Positions 23,910 to 36,637 of a stretch of DNA of 64,000 nucleotides are shown piece after piece (the stretch's first letter is position 1; every line of letters starts with the position of its first letter). Under the pieces are notes generated by a model, which was not told the DNA's origin, did not search any database, and was given only the letters and a program-made list of their open reading frames with translations. A program made the translations under genes and the position numbers. The stretch comes from Callorhinus ursinus (taxonomy: Eukaryota > Chordata > Mammalia > Carnivora > Otariidae). The DNA lies in assembly GCF_003265705.1 (NCBI RefSeq), contig NW_020312902.1, positions 11,478,419-11,542,418 of the forward strand. Direction: 5' to 3'.

Positions 23910-25289
23910 AGCCCTGAGGTAATAATAAGTTATGCCCTGCTAGTCGTAATATCAGATGCATTAGCAGAAGTAGGTGCTCATTTAAACCTTGTGACTAAAG
24001 GGAAGGGTCTCATTCCTGAATCTTATTCAGACCCAGCGTCCTTCGAAATCCCCAAGTGCAAGGACATCACCGTTACCTTTATTGTGCCTGCCTCCCCGCC
24101 AGGCACTGCCATTCAATAATTCTGCCAAGTGGTATCTTTTCCTCACGACAGAGTGCTAAACAGTGATTTATTGCTTGAATACACATTGCTTCCATGGAAG
24201 TCATTTGTTTAAAACAACAGTAAAGCACTAAGTAAATTATTCATTCCATGCTAATTCTTCACTTTTATGTTCTGTAGTAAGCATCAAAATAAGCAGCCTG
24301 TGGGGCGTTTTATTTTTGCCACATTAATCTTGGACAGTTTAAAGAAAAAAAAAAAAAAACAGGAGGAAATCTAAAGAAGAGGATCTATTCTCAAGAAAAT
24401 AGATTATTTTTTCTTTTTTTCTTTTTTTCCTTCTAGCCTCCTGCAGCAGGCGCTTCTCCTTTCTCCAGTTTCTCTGAATCACTTCCCGAAGCTTCCCTCC
24501 TGACGGGCCCAGAGAGCCCCTCACACTCATGGTCAGCTTTGTGATCAACACATGACCTTCTCTCTGCATAGAGCCATTCACAGTGGGTCAGCAAGTGGGG
24601 TCTTTCCTGGGAGATTTGCATTTCCTAGGGCAGACAGGGTATGGGGTTTCTAAATTTCACTAGTGTCTTGATTTAGGGTTAAAGGATTAAGAAGAGAGAA
24701 GCAGCAGTGACATACTTACCCGTTTTTGCAACTGATTTCCCACATGGGACTGAGATACCATTCTAGTCTTATCTTTGTTTACTGAAGCCTTGTTTCCTGT
24801 GTTTGGGACATTTGAGTGACTTTCAGCTTTTTTCATTAGCAGAGGGGCAGATAAATGGTCTTGTTGTAGACTCTTGGGAAGTTTCTCTCCTCTTTTCTGC
24901 ACACGACCCCTCCATGTTTTATACCTGCTGGTGGATGAGGAGAGGTGTGACCTTCTGGCCTGTGGAGTCCACAGAGGTCTCGGGAGGAAAGACGCAAAGC
25001 TGACCCCTCCTCAGGACGGTGGAAATGCTAACTCAGCCTGTCGTTCAAGCCCCCGCTCCAGATCAGAAGCCAAGAAGATCTAAGCTTACATATGTGTGAC
25101 CCAAGCCCCAGGCCATCCCAGTTTCCTGTGTGAGAATCGCAACTACTACCACCCAGCACTGTGAAATGAATTAAATGACATACTGTGTGTAAAGCACCTG
25201 CTTGTTGTAAGAACTTGAAAAGATCCCATTTATACCCAGCTAGGGATTGCTCCTTTCTCTTTATTCCCACAGTACTTCCTTTCTAAAGC
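23910..25289. other. Unique intronic DNA, candidate conserved element
   Basis: About 24120-24320 is complex AT-rich unique DNA with several TAAATTATT/TTAAT motifs. Short overlapping open frames at 24.4-25.1 kb have no recognisable homology. No exon supported. Confidence 0.45.
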
Positions 25290-25400
25290 ATTCAGCTCTG
25301 TGAGTCCCTTCCCAGCTACAATAGACAATGAGGGCAGGTATCCGTTTTCTCTTTTTGCATTCTCAGTAGCACTTAGAAAAACAAATGTGGATTGTGGAAA
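25290..25400 (+). repeat. L2 3'-end remnant
   Basis: AATGAGGGCAGGTATCCGTTTTCTC and GCATTCTCAGTAGCACTTAG match the 3' end of L2 in sense orientation, diverged. Confidence 0.6.
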
Positions 25401-25530
25401 AACGACCGAATACGTGATGGATAGATTGATTGATAGCTAGCTCGCTAGAGTTTGGCATCAGGTTGATTGAAAGCAAGAAGTATACTCTTTGAAACTCTTT
25501 AAAGCTCTGTCTTTCCCTCTCCAAAGAGAC

Positions 25531-25698
25531 CGAGTATCATGGTGGTTAAGCACCTGAGCTCTGGTCTAAGTTTATTTGGGTTCAAATACCAACATCCCAC
25601 TTATATGCTAGCTGATGTTGGACAAATTCCTTAAACTCTCCTCTGTCATCTGAAAATGACCAAAAAAAAAAAAGTATTGGCTTCATAAGATAGTTAAG
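25531..25698 (+). repeat. MIR
   Basis: TATCATGGTGGTTAAGCACC, GAGCTCTGG, GGGTTCAAATACC and CTTAAACTCTCCTCTGTCATC follow the MIR order. The SINE at 25711 inserted into or at its 3' end. Confidence 0.75.
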
Positions 25699-25710
25699 AA
25701 TGTACATAGA

Positions 25711-25916
25711 CTGGGGTGCCCGGGTGGCTCAGTTGGTTAAGCAGTCAACTCTTGATTTTAGCTCAGGTCATGATCTCAGTGTCCTGGGATCAAGCCCCAT
25801 GTCGAGCCCCTGCACTCGTGGGGAGTTTGCTTGAAGATTCTCTCTCTCTCCCTCTCCCTCTATTGCATACATGCACACTTGCTCTCTCTCTAAAATAAAT
25901 AAATCTTAAAATAAAT
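25711..25916 (+). mobile_element. CAN SINE, plus
   Basis: Head GGTGCCCGGGTGGCTCAGTT, CT tract and A-rich tail; duplication AATGTACATAGA at 25699-25710 and 25917-25928. Confidence 0.96.
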
Positions 25917-25928
25917 AATGTACATAGA

Positions 25929-26789
25929 TTATATTATTCAAAATGCTTAGCAGAGTGAAAAAAATTTTTTTTAAGTATTCCATAAAGTAAACTGGTGATA
26001 ATAATCCAGTTAGAAATGGAATTCTGATGTTACCAATCTTATTCAATAGGAAAAGGAGGAAAAAGAGTTAACCTGGCTAAGGGCATACGAGGAATTAAAA
26101 TTGACTCTGTAACCAGAATCTAGTCCTCTCAACTTCTAATTTTAAGTCTCCATCCTACCAAAATAGAGACTTGATTTGGCTTTGTCCCATTGTACAGAGG
26201 AAGCAATTTTGAGTGTCCTATAGGAAATAGTTGAAAGACCTAGAATTCAGACTGTGATTCCAAATATGCACCCTGAAATACTTGTACTGATCCAGGGCTG
26301 TCCATTTCTGGATAGAAGAAACTCACAGAATGGGAAGCAGTTCTCTGCAGTTCCTGGCCAACTTTTGGGGCTCTTGCGGATCTGTGCATGAAAGCTAACA
26401 CTTTTGAATGAAAGGACAGAAAATCAGTAAACCTTTGGATTGGTTCATAGGCACATTTTACAACTACCAGCCCTCCCAAAAGAGATACACAGAATTGAAT
26501 CATGTAGCATTTAATTCCTTAATCAGCCCACACTTCCAAGAGGAAATCCAAAGTGTTTGGAATATCATTCCTAAGATTAGAATTTCATGAAATAGCAATG
26601 CCCTTGTGTTACAATTACTCAGATTTTTTGATCCCACTCTATTCTAGGTGCTTGCTACAATAATTGCTCATGTAACTGAAACGTCTTGTTTATGCCTAGA
26701 AAAGTCCATCACCAATATAACTACAGTCAGTTAGTCAGACCATTAACAAATACTGAGGTTCTTTAGGTCAGCAAGAGAACATTATGTCT
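25929..26789. other. Intronic DNA, with possible MIR relic
   Basis: About 26010-26170 weakly resembles reverse MIR (AGGAAAAGGAGGAAAA, GTTAACCTGGCTAAGGGCA). The rest is unrecognised. Confidence 0.4.
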
Positions 26790-27300
26790 GGGTTCACATG
26801 CAGTTGTGAGAGTAAAGAAGTATTGAAAGGAGTGATTTGAATGTGCATGTAGGGGCCATGTCATACTTGGCCTTGTAGGTCAGATTATGAAATTTAAACT
26901 TTAAGATCAATGGGAGGACACACAGATGTTTTGAAGAGGGGGGAAAAACAATTTTAATATTTAAAGAAAGTTATCGTGGTATCAGTACAGAGGGCGGTTG
27001 GAGGGAAGCAAGACAGAAAGCTGGTGGCATTGTCAAAAGCAGTGCAGTAGGCCAGAACAGTTGAGGTGAGGTTAATGAGAGAGGTTTGTAGGGCTCAGTG
27101 ACTGATTAGGTTTGGGGAGAAAAGGGGGGGGGGAGAGTCAAGGAAGACTCACTCAGAGCTCTAGATTGAGCAATGACAGTAGCATTTATTAAGCCTGGGA
27201 ACACTGAAGATTAGAGTAGATTGGGGTATTTGACATTGGATGGTATTATAATGAGAAGAGATCTTACAAATGTGTAGTGTAACCATGGAGGAGACTGAAG
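26790..27300 (-). repeat. Ancient interspersed repeat remnant (class uncertain)
   Basis: GGGGCCATGTCATACTTGGC followed by CTTGTAGGTCAGATTATG, TTTTGAAGAGG and a GGTATCAGTACAGAGG block resemble a widespread old mammalian repeat, eroded. Orientation is uncertain. Confidence 0.4.
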
Positions 27301-27615
27301 CCCCAAGAGTGCATTGGCTTCCTCAGTATCCCAGAGCTCAGGCGTAAGTCCATCTCTCTGGATTCACAGCCCAGGATGGCAGAAATGGAGAGCTCCATTC
27401 TTAATGAGCGTCTAATGTGGGATCCCACTCAAAGGGGACTTCACAGTGAAGCCAATGAAGCTTAAGATTCAGAGCCTTCACAGGCATAAACTCCTGTGTA
27501 TGCTGGGCATTTGGGGGGAATTGTAGATTGTTTCAGGTATGGAAAGCTAGGTTGCAATCAGGAAACATTTCTATTTTCCTATTTTTGCCAAACTGCCTAC
27601 AGGTATCTCAGAAGA
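27301..27615. other. Intronic DNA
   Basis: 27290-27370 carries a faint reverse MIR signature; otherwise nothing. Confidence 0.4.
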
Positions 27616-27632
27616 GAAGTATGTGAATTTTT

Positions 27633-27820
27633 TTTTTTAAAGATTTTATTTTATTTATTCATGAGAGACACAGAGAGAGAGAGAGAGAGAGAGATTGAGG
27701 CAGAGGGAGAAGCAGGCTTCCAAGGAGCAGGGAGCCCGATGCGGGACTCGATCCCAGGACCCTGGGATCATGACCTGAGCCGAAGGCAGACGCTTAACCA
27801 TCTGAGCCACCCAGGCGCCC
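27633..27820 (-). mobile_element. CAN SINE, minus, TTCATGAGAGACACAG subtype
   Basis: The tail-side sequence ATTTATTCATGAGAGACACA and CAGGCTTCCAAGGAGCAGGG differ from most copies here and resemble the dog-type SINEC subfamilies. A 17-bp duplication GAAGTATGTGAATTTTT lies at 27616-27632 and 27821-27837. Confidence 0.96.
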
Positions 27821-27837
27821 GAAGTATGTGAATTTTT

Positions 27838-28707
27838 AAGGCACTGGTAATTTGTTTTGAGCTAATTTGTCATTCTCATAAATGTTCACTGTTAAACTTC
27901 ATTTTATTCATCATTTTGTGTTCTGTTTTGTGAAAAAAAGCCCTCAAATTGTGTGACTCTCATCCTCACAAAACCGGTGTCTAGGCCTGATGCTCCTGGT
28001 TGCAGTCCTCACTTGACTCCTTGATCTCTCCCCCTTGTCAGAACTGGCCCCCTCCAGTCCTCCTTCTGTACATAGGAACCCCTGCTTCGTGCTCCGAGTC
28101 AGCATATGGTATGTTCAGATTATTCCTTACTCTCAGAAGTGCCTTATTCAAGAACAGATTCTTCTAAAAGTATAACCTCCACCATTTGTCAGACGAGATG
28201 GTTAGAGTTACATGATCTGATCTTTGCAGTCCTTTCCAATTTTGTCTTAAGTTTCCTGTAAAAGAGTGACAAAGTGCTAAATATTTTTATAACCACCCAC
28301 CAGTCATCTAGATGCCGTTGTAGAGGATCAGAACTAGAGTCCTGTAGAAGCATTTGGGTTCTGTGATTAGATGACAAGAAATGCGTAAGAATCATTTAAC
28401 TTCTAGAGGATTCTTTCCTCCAACAGAAGCCTTTATTATTTATTAATATATTTTACTTGGGATTTCAAGATGTTATTTAAATTTCACTTTCAAGACAGCT
28501 TTTTTAAGCTTTGAATTTCCTCTTGGGCAAATTGTGTCCCATCACGCCTTAGCACTCAGACAAGGAGAACAAAAGATCTCTTAATAGAGGTCTGTTGTTT
28601 TTGCTTATTTATTTATTTTTTTAAAGAGAGTAAAATGTTTCTCTTTCTCCCTGGTTCACCTTAAGATTTTCCCAAGGTAAAGGAAAATATTTGAACTTAC
28701 CATATTA
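27838..28707. other. Unique intronic DNA
   Basis: Nothing recognised. Confidence 0.5.
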
Positions 28708-28723
28708 ACTGTCACTGATTTTT

Positions 28724-28906
28724 TTTTAAGGACTTTATTTATTTGACAGAGAGATAGAGAAATAGAGAGCACGAGTAGGCAGAGTGGCAGGCAGAGGGGA
28801 GAGGCAGACTCCCCGCCAAGCAGGGAGCCCTACATGGGGCTCGATCCCAGGACCCTGGGATCATGACCTGAGCCATCTTAATGGACTGAGCCGCCCAGGT
28901 GCCCCT
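28724..28906 (-). mobile_element. CAN SINE, minus, internally deleted
   Basis: Typical body, but part of the anticodon-side head is missing (GAGCCATCTTAATGGACTGAG). Flanks ACTGTCACTGATTTTTT and ACTGTCTCTGATTTTTT differ at one base. Confidence 0.94.
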
Positions 28907-28923
28907 ACTGTCTCTGATTTTTT

Positions 28924-30064
28924 ATTCTTACTGTTTTTGTTAGTTTCACTGTATGGTAAATGAGAAGAGAAAATGAAAAAAAAAATTAAAGCCTTTATTC
29001 TCATTTTTTTATTCCATTTTTATTGAGGTTCATCTTCTGACACTTGGATCACCGTTAAGATGCATTTCTTTATTTATTAGCTTCCTGTTAGTGTGTTGTG
29101 TTAACCTTGAAAAAATAGTATTTTTAAAAATTGAGTTAACCTCTTCAGATCCATGAATAACAGCATAAAAACCAAGATGCCAAAGTAGAAAAGGAATGAC
29201 TTGGTTCATTTCTTTGTATTGATGCCTAATATAAGGAAGCATAAGAACAGAAGGGCCCCTCATCATTAACAGACAGTTTGATGCTTAATGGTTTGTTCAT
29301 TTCATGTGTGGCTTCTCATGTCGGGAGAGTTTAATATTTAGATTATGTCTATAATTCAGATAGAGAGTGATTTGAGACCTTGGAGGCCTGTATCCCTCAG
29401 ATCAGTGTATGGGGGAAGTTGAAAGGGAACTTCTCCATTCTTCATATCCCTTTTCCCTCTCCTTACACCTCTCTCTCCTTACAACCTCAGATTGTCCCCC
29501 TTTAACATAGACATAGGGGTTTCCTCTCTTTGTTTTATAGATTTCCAGAGAGAAGATAATGCAAGAAATATTTCCTTACTGTTTTATAACTCCTTATTTG
29601 TGTTTCTATAACTAAGTACCCAGTGACCTAATTCAAATAGGGATTAAGTCAAAGAAAGATGGTCTGTTCCCTTCTTATGCAGGGGAATGAGGACAGCGTG
29701 GTATATGGTTGGTTTCTTTATGAAATAGTAGATTTGCACTGGGTATTTTTTGTGGTTTCCTTGAACTGTGTCTCTCCAAACAACTCACTGATTTTCCTGC
29801 TTCTCTCCCCCTCCTCCCTAGCCTCATTTGCTTTGATGTCTTGAAGCTTTGCCTTTAGGTCTCTCCAGGTCTAATTTTTCTATTTCACTCTCTCCTTCTT
29901 GTCTAGAGGTCTTGTCTAGAGTATGCATTTTCTTTATATTTTGTACAATCATTTTAGCATGGTACTCTTTGGGGATTACATTGATACTGGTATCAGCCTT
30001 TTTTCTAGGAAAAAAAAGATCATGTAGCATCTCTCTAGCTCTCCTGGTGAATGCAGATGTTTAA
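28924..30064. other. Unique intronic DNA
   Basis: AT-rich left part, then complex unique sequence. The 29659-30064 open frames have no recognisable homology. Nothing supported. Confidence 0.5.
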
Positions 30065-30081
30065 AATAAAGTATAATTTAG

Positions 30082-31820
30082 GGTGGAGCAAGATGGCCAA
30101 GGAGTAGGAGACCTGAATTTCGTCTGGTCTCAGGAATTCAGCTGAATAGGGATCAAACCATTCTGAACACCTACGAACTCAACAGGAGATCGAAGAGGAG
30201 AGTAGCAACACTCTGAAAAGCAACCACTTTCAGGAAGGTAGGACGTGTGGAGAAGTGAATCCAAGGCGATATTCGGGAGGATAGACAGCGGGGGAGGGGC
30301 CTCCGTCGGCCGCTTCTGGCAAGTGCTAGAGCCGCGGAGCACAAAATCGGAACTTTTAGAAGTAGGCTCTGCTGAGGGACGTCGCTCCAGTGGCTAAGCA
30401 GGGGGTGGAACCCTCCTGGGACAGTGTGGTCTCAGGACCCTCGGGGTCACAGAAAGACCGGGGGTGCCTGAGTGCGCCAGAGCTCCCTGGTATCGGAGCG
30501 GGGAAGCCGGCTGCAGAGACGGAGCCGAGGCGCGGGCTCTCAGCTCGGGGCTGCCATAAACTGTGATCCGCGGCCCAGTCGGGCCACTGCTCCTCCAGCA
30601 GGGACCCAACAAGCGGCAGAGCCGGGGAGACTCCCCCTCCTCCCCTGGGAGGAACGGCGCAGAAGCGCACCGCAGGGATCTGCTGGGTTTGGAGACTCCA
30701 CACGGGGTCGGGGGCCAGAGATAGAAATGCTGTATCACAGGCCAGGTGAGCACGGAGTGCGGCCGGAGACCAGGGAGACGGGAGAGACTGCTTTTCTCTG
30801 GGGGCGCACTGAGGAGCGGGGCACCGAGTTCTCAGCTCCTCCGAGTGGAGATTGGGAGGCCACCATTTTTGCCCTGGTCCTCCAAAGCTGTACCGAGAAC
30901 TTGCAGGGAACAAAAGCTCCTGAGAGCAAACCCGAGCAGCTTGCTTAGCCCGGACACACAAGGGCGGGGCAATTCCGCCTCCAGCAAAGACATTTGGAAA
31001 CCACGGCAACAGGCCCCTCCCCCAGAAGATCAGCACAAACAGCCAGCAAGCCAAGACCAAGTTNNNNNNNNNNCATAATTCATTACTTTTTAAAAGTTAA
31101 TTTTTTAACTGTTTTTTTTTATTTTTCTTTTTGCCTTTTTCAACCAACATCTTATCAATCTCTTTTTAAAAACCATTTTTTATTTTTCATTTTTAGAGTC
31201 ATATTTTTATCCATTCATAGTAGTTACCCTTATTTTTGGCATATAGATATAAGTTGTTCTCTCTTTAAAATTTTGAGATACAATTTCCTCTAACAGATCA
31301 AAATATACCCTAAATCACTAGTGTATGGCCTTGTTCTAGTCTCCTGCCTGATCACATTCTCTCCCTTTTTTTTCTTTTTTCTTTTTCTTTTTTGATCTTC
31401 TTTCTTTTTAAAAACAACTTCTTATCAATTCCTTTTATAAAATCTTTTATAATTTTCATCTCTACAGTCATCTGCCATCCCTTCATTGTATCAACCCTTA
31501 TTTTGTACATATATGAGTCTTTTTTCCTTTAAAATTTTAACAGGCACTTTCTTCTAACAGACCAAAATATGCCCAAAAACTAGTGTGTGGCACTGATCTA
31601 TGCACTAGCCTGAACATACTTGATCATATTCTGCTTTTTTTTGTTTTGTTCTGTTTTTCTTTGTTTTTATCTTTTTCTTTTTCCTTTTTTTTCATCTTCT
31701 TTCTTTCCCTTTCTTGTCCCCTGGTTTCAGGTCTTTTCTGATTTGTATAGAAGATATTTGCTGGAGACGTTGTTAACCTGTTAGCATTCTGTTCTCTCAT
31801 TCATCTGTTCTCTGGACAAA
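30082..31820 (+). promoter_or_regulatory. L1 5'UTR with internal promoter
   Basis: GGAGCAAGATGGCC at the very start matches a YY1-type site (AAGATGGC), the position at which YY1 sets the start site in human L1. The next kilobase is GC- and CpG-rich, then from about 31080 becomes T-rich (TTTTTCTTTTTC runs). It contains overlapping open frames on both strands without ATG starts. Promoter activity is inferred from family knowledge. Confidence 0.8.
31064..31073. other. Assembly gap of 10 Ns
   Basis: The sibling L1 at 63567-63640 has 74 bases between the same flanks (CCAAGTT and CATGATTCAT), so about 64 real bases are probably missing here. Confidence 0.95.
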
Positions 31821-32735
31821 ATGACAAGATGAAAAAAATCACTTCAGCAAAAAGAACAAGAGGTAGTACCGTCTGCCAGGGACCTACTCAATACAGACAT
31901 TAGTACGATGTTGGACCTAGAGTTCAGAATCATGACTTTAAAGATACTAGCTGGGCTTGAAAAAAGTGTGGAAGTTATTCGAGAAATCCTTTCTGGAGAA
32001 ATAAAAGAACTAAAGTCTAAACAAGTCGAAAACAAAAAGGCTATTAATGAGGTGCAATTAAAAATGGGGGCACTAACTGCTAGGATAAATGAGGCAGAGG
32101 AAAGAATCAGCAATATAGAAGACCAAATGATGGAAAATAAAGAGGCTTAGAAAAAGAGAGAGAAACAACTACAGGATCACGAGGGCAGAATTCGAGAGAT
32201 AAGCAATACGATAAGATGAAACAACATTAGAATAATTGGGATCCCAGAAGAAGAAGAAAGAGAGAGAGGGGAAGAAGGTATATTGGAGCAAATAATAGCA
32301 GAGAACTTCCCTAATGTGGGGAACTTCCCTAATGTGAGGAAGGAAACAGGCATCAAAATCCAGGAGACACAGAGAACCCCTCTCAAAATCAGTAAAAATA
32401 GGTCAAAACCCCGACATCTAATAGTAAAACTTACGAGTGTCAGAGACAAAGAGAAAATCCTGAAAGCAGCTCGGGAGAAGAGATATGTAACCTACAATGG
32501 TAGAAACATTAGATTGGCAACTGACCTATCCACAGAGACCTGGCAGGCCAGAAAGGACTGGCATGATATCTTCAGAGCACTAAACGAGAAAAATATGCAG
32601 CCAAGAACACTATATCCAGCTAGGCTGTTATTGGAAATAGAAGGAGAGATAAAAAGCTTCCAGGACAAACAAAAACTAAAGGAATTTGCAAACATGAAAC
32701 CAGCCCTCCAGGAAATCTTGAAAGGGGTCCTCTAA
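31821..32735 (+). pseudogene. L1 ORF1 (RNA-binding protein), inactivated
   Basis: ORF1 makes the trimeric nucleic-acid-binding chaperone of the L1 particle. The frame starts ATGACAAGA, hits TGA at codon 4 (31830), then reads KKSLQQKEQEVVPSARDLLN into a coiled-coil-like stretch to TAG at 32148. TGA at 32217 lies in the RNNIRIIGIPEE region, where the family has Arg, so a decayed CGA is likely. The rest stays open to TAA at 32733 and includes the C-terminal domain (TYNGRNIRLATDLS, WHDIFRALNEK). An 18-bp in-frame tandem duplication (about 32306-32341) repeats NFPNV. There are three premature stops and no frameshift. About 305 codons, a usual L1 ORF1 length. Confidence 0.92.
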
Positions 32736-32816
32736 GCAAAGAGAGAGCCTAAAAGCAGCATAGATCAGAAAGGAACACAGACAATATACAGTAAAAGTCA
32801 CCTTACAGGCAATACA

Positions 32817-35800
32817 GTGGCACTAAATTCATACCTTTCAATAGTTACCCTGAATGTAAATGGGCTAAATGCCCCAATCAAAAGACACAGGCCATCAGAT
32901 TGATTAAAAAACAAGACCCATCCATATGCTGTCTGCAAAAGACTCATTTTAGACCCAAAGACACCCCCAGATTGAAAGTGAGGGGGTGGAAAACCATTTA
33001 CCATGCTAATGGACACCAAAAGAAAGCTGGGGTGGCAATCCCTGTATCAGACAAATTAGATTTTAAAACGAAGAGTGTAATAAGAGATGAAGAAGGACAC
33101 TATATCCTACTTAAAGGGTCTATCCAACAAGAAGATCTAACAATTGTAAATATCTATGCCCCTAACATGGGAGCAGCCAATTATATAAGGCAATTAATAA
33201 CAAAAGCAAAGAAACACACTGACAACAATACAATAATAGTGGGGGACTTTAACACCCCCCCTAACTGAAATGGACAGATCATCTAAGCAAAGATCAACAA
33301 GGAAATAAAGACTTTAAATGACACACTGGACCAAATGGACTTTATAGACATATTCAGAACATTCCATCCCAAAGCAACAGAATACACATTCTTCTCTAGT
33401 GCCCATGGAACATTCTCCAGAATTGATCACATCCTAGGTCACAAATCAGGTCTCAACCGGTACCAAAAGATTGGGATCATTCCCTGCATATTTTCAGACC
33501 ACAATGCTTTGAAACTAGAACTCAATCACAAGAGGAAAGTCGGAAAGAACTCAAATACATGGAGGCTAAAGAGCATCCTACTAGAGAATGAATGGGTCAA
33601 TCAGGAAATTAAAGAAGAATTAAAGAAGAATTAAAGAAATTCATGGAAACCAATGGAAAGGAAAACACAACTGTTCAAAATCTTTGGGATACAGCAAAGG
33701 CAGTCCTGAGAGGAAAGTATATAGCAATACAAGCCTTTCTCAAGAAACACGAAAGGTCTCAAATACACAACCTAACCCTACACCTAAAGGAGCTGGAGAA
33801 AGAACAGCAAATAAAGCCTAAACCCATCAGGAGAAGAGAAATTATAAAGATCAGAGCAGAAATCAATGAACTAGAAACCAAAAGAACAGTAGAACAGATC
33901 AACGAAACTAGGAGCTGGTTCTTTGAAGAATTAACAGGATTGGTAAACCCCTGGCCAGACTTACCAAAGAGAAAAGAGAAAGGACCCAAATCCACAAAAT
34001 CATGAATGAAAGAAGAGAGATCACAACCAACACCAAAGAAATACAAACAATTATAAGAACATATTATGAGCAACTCTATGCCAGCAAATTAGATAACCTG
34101 GAAAAAATGGGTGTATTCCTAGAGATGGTATCAACTACCAGAATTGAACCAGGAAGAAATAGAAAACCTGAACAGACCTGGAACCACAAACTATTTGAAG
34201 CAGTCATCAAAAATCTCCCAAGAAACAAAAGCCCAGGGCCAGATGGCTTCCCAGGGGAATTCTATCAGACATTTCAAGAAGAATTAATACCTATTCTCCT
34301 GAAAGTGTTCCAAAAAATAGAAATGGAAGGAAAACTTCCAAACTCATTTTATGAGGCCACCATTACCTTGATCCCAAAACCAGACAAAGACCCCATCAAA
34401 AAGGAGAATTACAGACCAATATCCTTGATGAAAATGGATGCAAAAATTCTCAACAAAGTACTAACAAATAGGATCCAACAGTACATTAAAAGGATTATTC
34501 ACCATGACCAAGTGGGATTTATCCCTGGGCTGCAAGGCTGGTTCAACATCCGCAAATCAGTCCACGTGATACAGTACATTAACAAAAGAAAGAAGAAGAA
34601 TCATATGATCCTCTCAATAGATGCAGAAAAAGCATTTGACAAAGTACAGCATCCTTTCTTCAAAACTCTTCAGAGTATAGGGATAGAGGGTACATACTCA
34701 ATATCATAAAAGCCATCTATGAAAAACCTACAGCGAATATCATTCTCTATGGGGAAAAGCTGAGAGCTTTTCCCCTAAGGTCAGGAACGCGGCAGGGGTG
34801 TCCACTCTCACCACTGCTATTCAACATAGCATTAGAAGTCCTAGCCACAGCAATCAGACAACAAAAAGAAATCAAAGGCATCCAAATCGGCAAAGAGGAA
34901 GTCAAACTCTCACTCTTTGCAGATAATACGATACTGCATGTGGAAAACCCAAAAGACTCCACCCCAACACTGCTAGAACTCCTACAGGAATTCAGTAAAG
35001 TGGCAGGATATCAAATCAATGCACAGAAATCAGTGGCATTCCTATATACCAACAACAAGACAGAAGAGAGACAAATCAAGGAGTCGATCCCATTTACAAT
35101 TGCACCCAAAACCATAAGATACCTAGGAATAAATCTAACCAAAGAGGCAAAGGATCTGTACTCAGAAAACTATAAAATACTCATGAAAGAAATTGAAGAA
35201 GACACAAAGAAATGGAAAAACGTTCCATGCTCATGGATTGGGAGAACAAACATTGTGAAGATGTAAGTGCTACCTAGAGCAATCTACACATTCAATGCAA
35301 TCCCCATCAAAATACCATCCACTTTGTTCAAAGAAATGGAACAAATAATCCTAAAATTTTTATGGAACCAGAAGAGACCCCGAATAGCCAGAGGAATCTT
35401 GAAAAAGAAAAACAAAGCTGGCGGCATCACAATTCCGGACTTCCAGCTCTATCACAAAGCTGTAATCATCAAGACAGTTTGGTATTGGCTCAAAAACAGA
35501 CACATCGATCAATGGAACAGAATCAAGAGCCCAGAAATGGACCCTCAGCTCTATGGTCAACTCATCTTTGACAAAGCAAGAAAGAATGTCCAATGGAAAA
35601 AAAGACAGTCTCTTCAACAAATGGTGTTGGGAAAATCGGACAGCCACATGCAGAAGAATGAAACTGGACCATTTCCTTACACCACACACAAAATAGACTC
35701 CAAATGGTTGAAAGACCTAAACGTGAGACAAGAGTCCATCAAAATCCTAAAGGAGAACACAGGCAGCAACCTCTTCGACCTCAGCCGCACAACTTCTTCC

Positions 35801-36637
35801 TAGAAACATTGCCAAAGGCAAGGGAAGCTAGGACAAAAATGAACTATTGGGATTTCATCAAGATCAGAATCTTTTGCACAACAAAAGAAACAGTCCACAA
35901 AACCAAAAGACAACCGACAGAATGGGAGAAAATATTTGCAAAGGACATATCAGATAAAGGGCTAGTATCCAAAATCTATAAAGAACTTATCAAACTCAAC
36001 ACCCAAAGAACAAATAATCTAATCAAGAAATGGGCAGAAGACATGAACAGACATTTTTCCAAAGAAGACATCCAAATGGCCAACAGACACATGAAAAAGT
36101 GCTCAACATCGCTCGGCATCAGGGAAATCCAAATCAAAACCTCAATGAGATTACCGCCTCACACCCGTCAGAATGGCTATAATTAACCAGTCAGGAAATG
36201 ACAGATGTTGGTGGGGATGTGGAGAAAGGGGAACCCTCCTACACTGTTGGTGGGAATGCAAGCTGATGTAACCACTGTGGAAAACAGTATGGAGGTTCCT
36301 CAAACAGTTGAAAATAGAGCTACCATCCAATCCAGCAATTGCACTACTGGGTATTTACCCCAAAGATACAAATGTAGGGATCCGAAGGGGTACGTGCACA
36401 CCAATATTTATAGCAGCAATGTCCACAATAGCCAAACTGTGGAAAGAGCCAAGATGTCCATCGACAGATGAATGGTTAAAGAAGCGGTGGTATATATACA
36501 CAATGGAATATTATGCAGCCATCAAAAGGAATGAGATCTTGCCATTTGCAACGATGTGGATGGAACTGGAGGGTGTTATGCTGAGTGAAATGAGTGAATC
36601 AGAGAAAGACATGTATCATATGACCTCACTGATATGA
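32817..36637 (+). pseudogene. L1 ORF2 (endonuclease and reverse transcriptase), inactivated
   Basis: Domains in order: apurinic-type endonuclease (32820-33500, start ALNSYLSIVTLNVNGLN, later GDFNTP and SDHNALKLE), reverse transcriptase (about 34160-35270, [38 protein letters not shown]) and C-terminal zinc-knuckle region to 36637. The start is GTG where ATG is expected. Damage: base loss near 32902; CLQKTH at 32930-32947, where the family has catalytic Glu; an extra C in the C run near 33256; an 11-bp tandem duplication near 33612-33633 giving a stop; base loss near 33978; base loss near 34697; FADN at 34916-34927 where FADD is catalytic; TAA at 35264. Family length is about 1270 codons, in agreement. 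Confidence 0.94.

Noticed and set aside
30356..31060. 234-codon minus-strand open frame, the longest in the window
   Set aside because: Lies antisense in the L1 5'UTR, starts at TTG, low stop density is explained by GC content, and it reaches the N gap.
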